Source of the DNA: Calothrix sp. NIES-3974
GTDB lineage: Bacteria > Cyanobacteriota > Cyanobacteriia > Cyanobacteriales > Nostocaceae
Assembly (NCBI RefSeq): GCF_002368395.1
Contig: NZ_AP018254.1
Location: 1,116,001-1,180,000 of the forward strand
Length of the DNA stretch: 64,000 bases
Reading direction: 5' to 3'
Shown in pieces: positions 8,206 through 17,294 of the stretch (positions are counted from its first letter, which is position 1; every line of letters begins with the position of its first letter). Both the position numbers and the translations under genes were made by a program. The notes beneath the pieces are model-generated. The model made no database searches. It saw only the letters and a list, made by a program, of their open reading frames with translations, and was not told where the DNA came from.

Positions 8206-9330
8206 CTAACTAAAAGCCAAACAATCCCCTTCTAACCAAAAAGCATAAATGGGGGTATCAGAATCGGGGAGAATACCCACCGTATTTGGTTGCATTGCCG
8301 TGATGTGGGTTTGATTTGCAAGTTCAATGACGTAATTCACATGGGTTCCCATATACATGGTATTAATTACCTTACCTTCAAAACAGTTGGTAGGAATGCT
8401 AGGTTTATAAAGGGAAAGTTGCACCTTCTCCGGACGGATACTAACAGATATATTTTTACCTAATTCGCTGGGAGTATCCCCATTTCTGGTTACAGTTAAC
8501 TTTAATCCACCTTTAGTCAAAACCTGGATCAAATTACTATCTACACCGACAATATCACCCGTCAGCAAATTGGTATCACCGATAAATTGAGCGACAAAAG
8601 CAGTATGGGGTCGCTCGTAGATTTCGCTGGGAGTGCCAACCTGCTCAATTTTACCCCGATTCATCACCGCAATGCGATCGCTCATGGATAAAGCTTCATC
8701 CTGGTCATGGGTCACCATCACAAAAGTCATCCCCAGTTCCTTTTGTAAAGTGCTTAATTCCAGTTGCATCTCCTTACGCAACTTCAAATCTAAAGCTCCT
8801 AACGGTTCATCTAATAACATTACCGTCGGTTGATTCACTAATGCACGCGCTAAAGCCACCCTTTGCTGCTGTCCACCCGACAACTGATGGGGAAACCGCG
8901 ATCGCAATCCTTCTAATTTTACTTTCGCAAGAACTTCCTTGACACGCTTTTCAATTTCCACTTTTGGTAACTTTTGTAACCTTAAACCAAAAGCAATATT
9001 TTCCCCCACATTCAAGTGCTTAAATAGGGCATAGCTTTGAAACACCGTATTCACTGGACGACGATAGGGAGGTGTATTTGTCATCGTTTCCCCACAAATC
9101 ACCACCTTCCCTGCATCAGCAGTTTCAAACCCACCGATTAAACGCAATGTAGTAGTTTTACCACACCCAGAAGGACCAAGGATACTAAAAAATTCCCCCT
9201 GTCGCACTTCTAAATCAATCCCGTGAACAGCAGGTTCCTTATTAAAAAACTTAAAAACATTCCGCAGTTCCACATCAAAGGGGACTTGTGCCATCATTTG
9301 ACTGGTATTTTGCGTGACAGCTTGCGACAT
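8206..9330 (-). CDS. potA: Polyamine ABC transporter ATP-binding protein PotA
   Basis: This cytoplasmic ATPase powers polyamine import. In order there are a Walker A motif GPSGCGKTT (about residue 51), Q-loop, signature LSGGQQQR (about 145), Walker B VMLLDEP with D-loop GALD (about 170), and the switch His in VTHDQDEALS. From about residue 250 there is a TOBE-type regulatory domain (NLLTGDIVGVD, SIRPEKVQLS). The 374 residues match the family. The start MSQAVTQNTSQ is upstream of the conserved VELRNVFKFF strand and could be a little late or early. It is first in the minus-strand potA-potD-potB cluster. Confidence 0.9.
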   Translation of the reverse strand: MSQAVTQNTSQMMAQVPFDVELRNVFKFFNKEPAVHGIDLEVRQGEFFSILGPSGCGKTTTLRLIGGFETADAGKVVICGETMTNTPPYRRPVNTVFQSYALFKHLNVGENIAFGLRLQKLPKVEIEKRVKEVLAKVKLEGLRSRFPHQLSGGQQQRVALARALVNQPTVMLLDEPLGALDLKLRKEMQLELSTLQKELGMTFVMVTHDQDEALSMSDRIAVMNRGKIEQVGTPSEIYERPHTAFVAQFIGDTNLLTGDIVGVDSNLIQVLTKGGLKLTVTRNGDTPSELGKNISVSIRPEKVQLSLYKPSIPTNCFEGKVINTMYMGTHVNYVIELANQTHITAMQPNTVGILPDSDTPIYAFWLEGDCLAFS

Positions 9331-9726
9331 AATCGAAACCGTTTCCGTATTTTTACTTACAATAATTCATCGTCTAGCCGACCCGGTCGGTGTCACGTAG
9401 CAGCATCAAGGGCTGATTTTCTGCAAGATGCACCTGGTTCTTATTGTAACCATCTATCTTGATAATCGCCGTATGTATAATCCCTGGAAAACAAACAATT
9501 TTGGATTTTGGATTCAGGGTCGTGCCTTCTTGTAGAGTGTACAACAATCAAATAGTATTCCTAAAATAAGACTTACGCAAAAGTAACGTTACTGCGTCAT
9601 TACGTAGCTTGCTTCCCTACACTTTGTTTCGCTTGTAATGAAAAATCTTCTCTCACGAGAATCCGCGCTATGCGTATCTACGTCGTGTAAGTCCTGTTAT
9701 ATTCAAAAGGAGAAAATTGTTAATAA

Positions 9727-9760
9727 TAAAATCAAAAAATCTCGGTTTTTAGACCGAGAT
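9727..9760 (-). terminator. Rho-independent terminator for the 9933-10298 gene
   Basis: ATCTCGGT (9739-9746) pairs with ACCGAGAT (9753-9760). On the minus strand the hairpin is followed by TTTTTTGATTTT, so it would stop transcripts of the minus-strand membrane-protein gene about 170 bases upstream. Confidence 0.75.
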
Positions 9761-9850
9761 AGTCAATTGATAATGGAAAGATAATTAATCTTTGCGGCTT
9801 GAGATTTTCAATCAATAGAAGACTAACCATACACCTACTAACGTTTAAAT

Positions 9851-9906
9851 ACATGCACTAACATGGAAAATTATTTCTACATGCACTAACATGGAAAATT
9901 ATTTCT
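9851..9906. repeat. perfect 28-bp tandem direct repeat
   Basis: Two adjacent identical units at 9851-9878 and 9879-9906 begin ACATGCACTAACATGG and end ATTATTTCT, in the 3-prime untranslated region of the minus-strand membrane gene. Confidence 0.85.
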
Positions 9907-9932
9907 TTGGTTAATCTAAACCCAATTAATTT

Positions 9933-10298
9933 TTATTTAGAATCTAAACGCTGACGCGCAAGGGTGACACATCTGACGTTTTCAGCAATGATAGTGATAC
10001 CACCAGCTAAACCCATAAGATTACCTACTTTCTCAGACGTTTTCAATGCTTCTTCTTCCGAACTCGAAATAGAACTAATAAAACCTCCCACCAGGAAAGA
10101 TGCAATGAATGAATAGAAAAGAATTTTCAAATTATTGACTCCACGAGACAGATAAATCATTCCCAATGGCAGAAATAAAAATGTTACAACACCTGCAATT
10201 ACTGGATTTTTTTCTGCTAATACCTTCGTCCTTTGGATGTCTCTATTCGTTGGTTCAAAAGGGTTCCAAAAGTCTCTGGGAGTACTTTCATCTTGCAT
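9933..10298 (-). CDS. Small membrane protein of unknown function (121 aa)
   Basis: I do not recognise this family. A hydrophilic N-terminus (MQDESTPRDFWNPFEPTNRD) is followed by two adjacent hydrophobic segments (about 32-53, PVIAGVVTFLFLPLGMIYL, and 58-78, ILFYSFIASFLVGGFI). An acidic patch SSSEEEALK comes next, then a weaker hydrophobic stretch (about 92-108, GLAGGITII). A two- or three-pass inner-membrane protein is likely. A terminator lies downstream on the same strand, which supports a real transcription unit. No regulatory site is evident upstream. Confidence 0.6.
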   Translation of the reverse strand: MQDESTPRDFWNPFEPTNRDIQRTKVLAEKNPVIAGVVTFLFLPLGMIYLSRGVNNLKILFYSFIASFLVGGFISSISSSEEEALKTSEKVGNLMGLAGGITIIAENVRCVTLARQRLDSK

Positions 10299-10519
10299 CT
10301 TTTCATCGGGAAACTCTACATTTGTATCTTAGATATGTAGACTCACAAATGTCGGTATTCCTCAATATATCTACCAACAGAAAATATTTTTTTATATTTT
10401 TTCAATTGTTCTCATCCCAAAATAGAGATTTTACAAATTATGCTTGTTGCTCTTGCTGTGGGGAAGGAAGTGGAACGCGTCAATCTTAACCTAGTTGTGG
10501 ATTTGCGGTTAATCTTGGG

Positions 10520-12964
10520 TTAAATTTTCTCCCGCGCTGCTGCTAAAATTAATCGATGTTCAGCCCGCGCGATCGCATGATATGTGGTAGCGATCGCACT
10601 GGGCTCAACGGATATGGCTGTAATACCCCATCGGATGACATCTTCAATCATTTCGGGATATTGACTTACTGCATATCCACAAATCGAACAAGGTATCCCT
10701 GCTGTTTTCGCTGCATTAATTAATTGTTGTATAGCTTTTCTAACGGCTGAATGATGTCCATCTAATCCGGGTATGGATGTATCCCTGTCAATGGCAAATA
10801 GTAATCTCGTCAGGTCGTTTGTCCCAATGGCAATTCCTTGTACTCCAGCACGGACATACTCTGGTAATAAAAATAATACACTAGGTACTTCCGCCATAAT
10901 CCACAGTTGAAATTCCGGGTTCTGCTTCAATCCCGCAGCAATCACTTGGTTGCGACAGTATACAAATTCTTCCACATTCCGCACAAAGGGTAAAATCAAG
11001 TTTAAATTTGTATATCCCGCTTTAAACACTTCCCCTAAAGCATTCAGTTCAAATTCCAATAACTCTGGATTGCGAATATAATTTAATGTCCCGTGGTCAA
11101 GGTGGGGATCTGATAGGTTTATTTCTGTTGGGGTGGGTGTTTGTCTATGTAAATACCGTCCGTCATAGGTGCGATAAAATATTGGTTTAGGAGCTAAAGC
11201 CTTGGCAAATCGACAGATGTATTCACTCCAGCGTTCTCGTAATTTTGTTTGACGACGACTTTGACCTAACCAATCTTCTAAACTCCGTCCTTCCAATAGG
11301 GGAATTCCCATTAATTCCGAACGTAATAAACCGACTCCATCAATTGGATGGGATTGAATTCCTTCCAAGCTTTGGATTTGACTCAAATTCACAAATAATT
11401 GGGTTGCAATTGGTGGCAGGGAAAGGTAATATGGAGTAGAATTCCTCATCACATCAATACTTTGGGTGACATCCAAATTACTGGCCTGTGCATCGGTAAT
11501 ATCATCTTCAAAATTGAGATGTTCATGGCTCAAATCAAAGTCTTCCCCCTCACCTCCAATCATCATATTGCAAAACACCTCACCTTTATCCCCATCAATC
11601 AACAGGTGGTCGCCGGTATTAATTTGTACAGTTGCCCCTTTGACCCGAACTACAGCCGGAATCCGTAACTCCCGCGCTAAAATAGCAGCATGACTGGTTA
11701 AACCACCCTGTTCCGTGATAATACCAACGGAATTAGTTAACAATGGTAGCCATTCAGCAGCAATACTGGGAGCCACTAAAATACTACCGGAGGGTATGGA
11801 TTGGACATGGGAATTTAAATTGCTGATTACGTAGGCAGTTCCGGTTGCGCGTCCACTGGCTGCCCCTAATCCGGAAATGTGATATATATCACTTTGATTT
11901 CGCTGTGGAGGAATCATGACATTGGTCAGAAGTAAACGTTCACCCTCTGCAGTTGCAAGAACGATCCATTCCAAGTGAAAGTGGGGAAAAAAGTCTTGGG
12001 GTGGGGAAATTTTCCCCCACATATCGGTACGGACTCGTTCAGCTAAAACGGTTAGCTGTTCTAGATTTTGGGGTGACAGGGCAAACTGTTGTTGTTGTTC
12101 ATCGGTTAGGATACATGTGGCAATACAAGTTTGGGGATTGAGGGGTGTAATGGCTCGTGTTTGATATTCTTCCAATTTGTTGGTATCAGTGACAACCCAG
12201 TCAGCAACAGTTTTGTGTCCTAACTTGCGTTCGATTACCCGACCTTGAAGGGGGTTAATTTTGTCAATATCAGGAATCACATGACCACGAGCGATCGCCA
12301 GTCCTAAACCCCAGGTTGCTCGTACTTCCCACACTTGGGAATTAGCAATTAGGCTACCGCTTTTTACTATATCATTCAAAGGCTGGACTAAAATTGCGAC
12401 TTGAATTTGACCGATATTAATCCCCAGACTTTGCCAATAAACTAAACTGGTAGCACTCCATACTCGACACCAAACTCGTTTAAGTGCGTTGGCGATCGCA
12501 TCCAGATCACAGACACAACTATCCATTGCCAACAAGCTGGTCATGTATTCTGGTAATTGAATATCGGACGGTAAGATGAAGACTGGACGTAAGCTGACAC
12601 AACGACATTGCCATTGTTGTACCCCTTGAAAAATTAATTCCAGCCAAGGATTGGGGATATTTTGATGTAAAATGCGATCGCCAACAAGATTCGCCCATTG
12701 TTGTAATTCTCGCCAATCATTCAAATTCAACCGAGATAAAACATGGGGTAAATCCGTAAATACTTCCTCGGAACTGAATAAACCCTGAAAAAATTCCTGC
12801 CAAACATCAGCACCAATCACAAAACTAGGTAGTATAGGATACCCCTGTTGCTGAAACTGAGCTAAATGTAATATTTGCTCACCCACAATTTGACGATAAT
12901 CGAAATCAGAGCGATCGCCATGAAGATTTTCCGGAATCAGTTCTAGCCAATATAATTTATCCAC
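10520..12964 (-). CDS. PEP synthase/PPDK-like PEP-utilising protein with degenerate ATP-grasp half
   Basis: The 814 residues follow the architecture of phosphoenolpyruvate synthase: an N-terminal ATP-grasp-like region (about 20-340), a phosphohistidine swivel domain (about 360-460) and a C-terminal PEP-binding TIM barrel (about 510-810). The swivel has the catalytic His in EQGGLTSHAAILAREL. The barrel keeps GVGLLRSEL, FYRTYDGR, MAEVPS, GTNDLTRLLFAIDRD and SICGYA with its catalytic Cys. The N-terminal half has lost the usual GGK and RSSA motifs (VGEQ and SLRP stand in their places), although ATWGLG and G.V.PD remain. True PEP-synthase activity is therefore doubtful; a regulatory or PEP-binding role is possible. 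The start is GTG at 12964. It stands alone. Confidence 0.75.
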   Translation of the reverse strand: MDKLYWLELIPENLHGDRSDFDYRQIVGEQILHLAQFQQQGYPILPSFVIGADVWQEFFQGLFSSEEVFTDLPHVLSRLNLNDWRELQQWANLVGDRILHQNIPNPWLELIFQGVQQWQCRCVSLRPVFILPSDIQLPEYMTSLLAMDSCVCDLDAIANALKRVWCRVWSATSLVYWQSLGINIGQIQVAILVQPLNDIVKSGSLIANSQVWEVRATWGLGLAIARGHVIPDIDKINPLQGRVIERKLGHKTVADWVVTDTNKLEEYQTRAITPLNPQTCIATCILTDEQQQQFALSPQNLEQLTVLAERVRTDMWGKISPPQDFFPHFHLEWIVLATAEGERLLLTNVMIPPQRNQSDIYHISGLGAASGRATGTAYVISNLNSHVQSIPSGSILVAPSIAAEWLPLLTNSVGIITEQGGLTSHAAILARELRIPAVVRVKGATVQINTGDHLLIDGDKGEVFCNMMIGGEGEDFDLSHEHLNFEDDITDAQASNLDVTQSIDVMRNSTPYYLSLPPIATQLFVNLSQIQSLEGIQSHPIDGVGLLRSELMGIPLLEGRSLEDWLGQSRRQTKLRERWSEYICRFAKALAPKPIFYRTYDGRYLHRQTPTPTEINLSDPHLDHGTLNYIRNPELLEFELNALGEVFKAGYTNLNLILPFVRNVEEFVYCRNQVIAAGLKQNPEFQLWIMAEVPSVLFLLPEYVRAGVQGIAIGTNDLTRLLFAIDRDTSIPGLDGHHSAVRKAIQQLINAAKTAGIPCSICGYAVSQYPEMIEDVIRWGITAISVEPSAIATTYHAIARAEHRLILAAAREKI

Positions 12965-13769
12965 TCAGTCCTTTACTGACATTCGCTTGAATCTGTGTTC
13001 AAATTCAAATTAGCAAGCAACTTCAATATTTGACAAAAAATTAATTGTTTAACCTGTTTTAGTCATTTCAGGATTTAAGCATCGACTGAAATGGACATAA
13101 CTAAATACAAAATACCTAATTACCTAGACACGTAGCGGCTTCTTGCAAAGTAGCGATCGCAAAATCCATCACTCAAAATGAATCCATCGATTGCTGAAGG
13201 CTATACCCCGCATTTCTGACAAAATCCTAAAACTCACAGGGAGTAGGGAGTAGTCAGTAGGCAGTAGAAGAAAAATCAATCCGTTACTCAAGGCTTACAA
13301 CTCACTCGTGAGAAATCCAGGATACTTCCAATGTAATGATCATATTTTCTGTCACCGAGCAATAAAAGCTGGTACACCCTCCCTCCCTCCCCATTCACGA
13401 GCGAAATGATGAATGTCGGTCTACATTATCGTTTCCTGTTTCTTAACTCTGTTTCCCATTCCCTACTAGTAACCATAATGAAATGGAATACACCAGAACA
13501 GATAAAAATGGGATAATTAGGTAAACAGATGTAATACCAATTGAAAAAAGAATGCGACAGATAGCAAGATAAAACCCTAATATACATCTTAACACGGTCA
13601 ATAACCTGCATTTCTCACCTGTGAGGGATCAACGTCGAGTAACAGGTTGATTTTCCCTATACAGATGACCCGACGGGTCGTCTCTACTTTTAGGGATTTG
13701 TGATCAATACATCACAAAAGATTCCCCAATCCAAAATCGTACAACTTCCTCCCACTCCCAGATTCATCC
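12965..13769. other. 800-base intergenic region with repeats
   Basis: No gene is supported. It contains a copy of the TTTCTCACA...TGTGAGAAA-flanked repeat (about 13205-13330), the block AATACCAATTGAAAAAAG / AATGCGACAG (13533-13563, also at 6753-6785), and a GACCCGACGGGTCG palindrome at 13661-13685. Confidence 0.5.
13661..13685. repeat. palindromic repeat, GACCCGACGGGTC core
   Basis: It belongs to the ACGACCC/GGGTCGT family with arms ACAGATG and CGTCTCT, about 85 bases upstream of glcF. Confidence 0.65.
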
Positions 13770-15134
13770 ATGCACACCTTTGAAGAATCCCAGCAAACTA
13801 CCGCTAGTATCAAAAATCTACCTGGATTTGATACCAATCATCCACCAGACCCCAAATTAATTGATACCTGTGTTCATTGTGGATTTTGTTTATCCACCTG
13901 TCCCAGCTATCGAGTCCTTGGGAAAGAAATGGACTCACCCCGGGGACGAATTTATCTCATGGATGCAATCAACGAGGGAGAAATAGCCCTTAATCAAGCA
14001 ACTGCACAACATTTTGATTCTTGCTTAGGTTGTCTTGCTTGTGTCTCTACCTGTCCGTCAGGAGTCCAATACGATAAGCTGATTTCGGCCACTCGACACC
14101 AAGTAGAACGAAACTATTCTCGTAACTGGTTTGATCAAATTTTCCGTCAACTCATATTCTCCCTTTTTCCCTATCCCCACCGCTTAAGAATACTTTTAAT
14201 CCCCCTATACATCTACCAAAAACTTGGTTTACCAAAACTAGTTCGCGCAACAGGTTTACTCAAACACCTTTCCCCCCGTCTTGCGGCAATGGAATCCATC
14301 CTACCGCAGTTATCCTGGCAAAGTCTCTTCAAAGCCGATTTTCCCGACCTGATTCCGGCTCAAGGTCAAAAACGCTACCGAGTCGGCATGATTCTCGGTT
14401 GTGTGCAAAGACTATTCTTCTCCCCTGTCAACGCAGCCACAGCACGGGTTTTAACAGCGAATGGGTGCGAGGTGGTCATACCCAAATCCCAGGGTTGCTG
14501 TGCGGCTTTACCCGAACACCAGGGACAAACAGCCCAAGCCCAAAGTTTAGCACGACAAATGATTGATAGCTTTGCCGATACGGATGTGGATTATGTGATT
14601 ATTAATGCGGCTGGGTGTGGACATACCCTGAAGGAATACGGACATATTTTGGCTGATGACCCAGAATATGCGCAAAAAGCGCGGGAATTTGCAAGCAAAG
14701 TGCGGGATGTCCAGGAGTTTTTAGCAGAAGTCGGTTTAACAGCGACCCTTTCCCCGTTAACCGACACACCCTTAACGATGGTGTATCAAGACGCTTGTCA
14801 CCTGCTCCACGGTCAAAAAATAAGCGTTCAACCTCGACAAATCCTGAAACAAATTCCCAATGTCCAACTTCGGGAACCGATTGATGCAACTTTGTGTTGT
14901 GGTAGTGCGGGAGTATATAATATGCTGCAACCAGAGGTAGCTGAAGAATTAGGAATTCAAAAAGCCCAAAATCTTGTCAATACAGGTGCGCAATTAATAG
15001 CTTCCGCAAATCCCGGTTGCTCCCTGCAAATTCGCAAATATTTACAAGCTCAGGGTGAGGATATTCCCCTAATGCACCCGATGGAATTGCTGGATTTATC
15101 CATTCGGGGAGAAAAACTGAGTATTAATTTGTAA
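13770..15134 (+). CDS. glcF: Glycolate oxidase/dehydrogenase iron-sulfur subunit GlcF
   Basis: This is the electron-transfer subunit of glycolate (or lactate-type) dehydrogenase, which oxidises photorespiratory glycolate to glyoxylate. The N-terminus carries two 4Fe-4S ferredoxin motifs, CVHCGFCLSTCP (about residue 34) and CLGCLACVSTCP (about 86). Two cysteine-rich CCG domains follow (GCVQRLFF...GCCAALPEHQG about 210-250, and CHLLHG...CCGSAGVYN about 335-375), the heterodisulfide-reductase-like fold. The length of 454 is normal. No glcD or glcE lies nearby, so the partner flavin subunit must be elsewhere. The start ATG is followed by a variable N-terminal leader of about 25 residues. A repeat begins directly at the stop. 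Confidence 0.92.
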   Translation: MHTFEESQQTTASIKNLPGFDTNHPPDPKLIDTCVHCGFCLSTCPSYRVLGKEMDSPRGRIYLMDAINEGEIALNQATAQHFDSCLGCLACVSTCPSGVQYDKLISATRHQVERNYSRNWFDQIFRQLIFSLFPYPHRLRILLIPLYIYQKLGLPKLVRATGLLKHLSPRLAAMESILPQLSWQSLFKADFPDLIPAQGQKRYRVGMILGCVQRLFFSPVNAATARVLTANGCEVVIPKSQGCCAALPEHQGQTAQAQSLARQMIDSFADTDVDYVIINAAGCGHTLKEYGHILADDPEYAQKAREFASKVRDVQEFLAEVGLTATLSPLTDTPLTMVYQDACHLLHGQKISVQPRQILKQIPNVQLREPIDATLCCGSAGVYNMLQPEVAEELGIQKAQNLVNTGAQLIASANPGCSLQIRKYLQAQGEDIPLMHPMELLDLSIRGEKLSINL

Positions 15135-15135
15135 T

Positions 15136-15200
15136 AGCCTGCGGCAACGCTTCGCGTCTATGTAATACCTGCTAAGTGGGAAGCAAGCTACGTAATTTTA
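15136..15200. repeat. ATTACGTAG-type repeat after glcF
   Basis: Inverted orientation of the 836-1012 modules (AGCCTGCGGCAACGCTTCGC, GGGAAGCAAGCTACGTAAT), starting at the glcF stop codon. Confidence 0.7.
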
Positions 15201-15361
15201 TTTTCATCAGCTTTTCTTAGTGCAAGATGTGAGTTTACAATCATCGAATTCGTATTTAGTTTAATTAATACCCTATAAAGAAATCTAGGGATTAAAAATA
15301 ATGGAGCTACACATTTTTGATTTCTCCATCATTAAAATTAGGAAGCTGAAACCCAAACAAA

Positions 15362-15447
15362 TTATCATATCGTTTACGCTAATGCTTGCTACATATCAGG
15401 GGCTGTAATCATTGATTATTCTAGTTGTATTTATTGCAAATTACAAA
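15362..15447. repeat. dispersed ~90-bp repeat module, copy 2 (inverted)
   Basis: Reverse complement of the module at 739-829, matching through CCTGATATGTAGCAAGCATT and ACTAGAATAATCAA. Confidence 0.7.
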
Positions 15448-15507
15448 AAGATCAATATTAATTTATAATTATGAATTACGAATTACAAATTATTTACTCA
15501 ACTATCC

Positions 15508-16257
15508 TCAAAAGGGAATAAACACCGCTTCATCAGGGTCCCAATCCCGACCCTGACAAAAATCATCAATCCAATTTGCTAAATTTCGCGGACTCAAAAT
15601 CGCCGAACTATTGACCTCATTCGCGACTGGTTGAGAATGGGTGGGGATAATTTTTCCTGTGGGGGGAGCAGATTGTTTGAACATAACCTGATTTGATGGG
15701 GAAATTGAAACTGCTGTGGAAGTCCGAGAGATAGGAACTTTGCCATTGCCATGATATCCATTTCCATTATTTTCGTGATGAATATTTTGGTTCGTAATTT
15801 GCTCTGTTAATGGGGAAATAATCCGAGTCGCAGTAGAATGTGCATGTATTTCATTCAGTTGATGATTTCCATTTACCCCATGATTCCTTTCTCTACCCGA
15901 ATCAGATATATTGGGGTGAGGGAATGGGGGGGAATCTTCCTGGTTCAGCAAATGCAAATGTTTATCGGGGTTAAAATCTAAACCTAAAGCAGCAATCACC
16001 TGATCGGGATTATTGTTTAAATCTGCAATCAAAGGTAAGATTTGGCTTAAATCTGGCTCTAGAACCGCTACCGTTGCCAAAATAAACCCAGATAAAGGTC
16101 GGCGATCGCCATTGTAATCTCCCCAGATTTGCATCTTTTCCAGCCAATGATAATTTTGCTGGTAGTAAGTCAGCCACTTGATTTTCAAATTATGCCTTAA
16201 CTGTTGAATATTAATTGGATACTGCGCTTGTGGTGACACACGTAAACCTCTAAACAA
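15508..16257 (-). CDS. Conserved cyanobacterial protein, DUF5331-like N-terminus
   Basis: The function is unknown. The N-terminal part (LRHNLKIKWLTYYQQNYHWL, then DRRPLSGFILATVAVLEPDL and IAALGLDFNPDKHL) resembles the cyanobacterial DUF5331 domain as I remember it; this assignment needs a profile search. Residues about 100-210 are low-complexity, rich in Asn, His, Ser and Pro, and probably disordered. The last 25 residues (ANWIDDFCQGRDWDPDEA) are acidic and compact, perhaps a protein-binding tail. There is no signal peptide or membrane segment. The gene is isolated, with no same-strand neighbour within 700 bases. Confidence 0.6.
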   Translation of the reverse strand: MFRGLRVSPQAQYPINIQQLRHNLKIKWLTYYQQNYHWLEKMQIWGDYNGDRRPLSGFILATVAVLEPDLSQILPLIADLNNNPDQVIAALGLDFNPDKHLHLLNQEDSPPFPHPNISDSGRERNHGVNGNHQLNEIHAHSTATRIISPLTEQITNQNIHHENNGNGYHGNGKVPISRTSTAVSISPSNQVMFKQSAPPTGKIIPTHSQPVANEVNSSAILSPRNLANWIDDFCQGRDWDPDEAVFIPF

Positions 16258-16594
16258 GTGAGTGGTGACTAGATTGGTAAATTTGTCAGGATTTTGTGAT
16301 TAGATGGAGATATGGAATTGATTTTTGATAGCTAGATTGAGTCAAATCAAGTTCCACAAAATTCCAGCCAAATTATGTAATTAGTATGACACGAATTGGC
16401 AGTGTAAATATCATCTACAGACCCTTAAATCCAATAAATCTCACGGGGATAAACAATTTTATCCACAGATTGGTTAAGTTGCAAATGGGATTTTATAATG
16501 CTCTTGACATAATCAACCCGTACTCCAGCATAACAAACACAATCCGGCAAGATTAGTACAGGTTGGTGGAAATATCTAGACCATTTATCTTGTC

Positions 16595-16700
16595 CCTATG
16601 CTCCGCGTGGAGACAAATTCCACGAGGTTCTGCCTTAAATCAGGAAGCGGAGTTTCCTAATTTGTATTCCCAGCCAGAGTCTCGGAACCAGTTTAACAGT
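16595..16700. repeat. ~100-bp dispersed repeat (GCTCCGCGTGG type), copy 1
   Basis: Matches 17795-17890 over the whole length (GATGCTCCGCGTGGGGACGC, AATCAGGAAGC.GAG, GTATTCC.A.GCCAGAGTC) and the first third of it at 24623-24660. Confidence 0.7.
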
Positions 16701-16714
16701 TTTGATCATGGAGG

Positions 16715-16813
16715 AGGTTTAAGCCTTACATACCTACTTGGAAAGCACTTTTAGCGACTAAAATCTCCTCAATCCCTTATGAAATATAGAGACGCGATAT
16801 ATCGCGTCTTTAC
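16715..16813. repeat. ~100-bp dispersed repeat ending in CGCGATATATCGCG palindrome
   Basis: Blocks AAGCCTTACATACCTACTTGG and AAAGCACTTTT are followed by TAGAGACGCGATATATCGCG. The same order occurs at 51238-51337; the part without the palindrome occurs inverted at 28372-28440. Confidence 0.65.
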
Positions 16814-16858
16814 TTTGGACTTCTTTGTATTGAAGATGGTGCGATCACTTTTCTCGTT

Positions 16859-16988
16859 GGTGGTGAGGGGTATTGCGATCGCTCTTTTGTTCACAATCAA
16901 GGTTTTTGCTGCTTTGGGTGAAAGTGCGATCGCTTTTCTCATTGGTGGTGGGGGGTATTGCGATCGCTTTTCCACAATTACGGTTTTT
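16859..16988. repeat. HIP1-rich direct repeat, copy on left of toxin-antitoxin pair
   Basis: About 130 bases with GGTGGTGAGGGGTATTGCGA, AATCAAGGTTTTTGCTGC and TTTGGGTGAAAGTGCGATCG in order. A close direct copy lies at 17657-17785, on the other side of the toxin-antitoxin genes. Confidence 0.75.
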
Positions 16989-16994
16989 GGTGTG

Positions 16995-17294
16995 TTAACT
17001 ATTTCTATCTTGCCATTCTTTAGGGTCACGCTTGACGTGAAAGCAGGCAATTATAGTAATAACATCTTCCTCCACCACATATATCACCCCATAAGGAAAC
17101 CGACGTATCAATACTCGTCGCACTTCCTGGTACACTTTGGGATAGGCAAAAGGATTACGTCCGATTAGCGCCAAACAGGCATCGACTGCACGGACAAATT
17201 CAGAACCTAACCCAGAACTACTTTCTTCGTACCATTTAAAAGCATCTTCGATATCAAATTCCGCTTCTGGGCTAATAATTAGCTGATAACTCAT
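16995..17294 (-). CDS. RelE/ParE-family toxin of a type II toxin-antitoxin module
   Basis: This is a likely mRNA-interferase or gyrase-poisoning toxin of 99 residues. It starts MSYQLIISPEAEFDIEDAFKWYE, the N-terminal pattern of the ParE/RelE superfamily (strand, then a helix with AxxDI...A..WY). It ends with the strands RRVLIRRFPYGVIYVVEEDVITIIACFH, the conserved RRFPYxIxY core. A basic patch (RRVLIRRF, HVKRDPKEW) would contact nucleic acid or the target. Its start overlaps the stop of the antitoxin by 4 bases (ATGA), so the pair is translationally coupled. Whether it acts on ribosomes (RelE) or gyrase (ParE) cannot be told from sequence alone. Confidence 0.88.
   Translation of the reverse strand: MSYQLIISPEAEFDIEDAFKWYEESSSGLGSEFVRAVDACLALIGRNPFAYPKVYQEVRRVLIRRFPYGVIYVVEEDVITIIACFHVKRDPKEWQDRNS

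Larger units (their letters stand above)
9331..9932. other. intergenic region upstream of potA with repeats
   Basis: No gene is seen. The region holds the potA upstream sequence, an ATTACGTAGCTTGCTTCCC repeat fragment near 9598, a CCGCGCTATGCG repeat fragment near 9661, the terminator at 9739-9760 and the tandem duplication at 9851-9906. Confidence 0.5.
16258..16994. other. intergenic region made of dispersed repeats
   Basis: From 16258 to 16560 no feature is seen. From 16595 to 16700 lies a ~100-bp repeat (TGCTCCGCGTGGAGAC...CCAGAGTCTCGGAACCAG). From 16715 to 16813 a second ~100-bp repeat ends in a CGCGATATATCGCG palindrome. From 16859 to 16988 a HIP1-rich repeat flanks the toxin gene. Confidence 0.6.

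Noticed and set aside
14602-14889. 95-codon frame opposite glcF
   Set aside because: Shadow of a well-supported gene.
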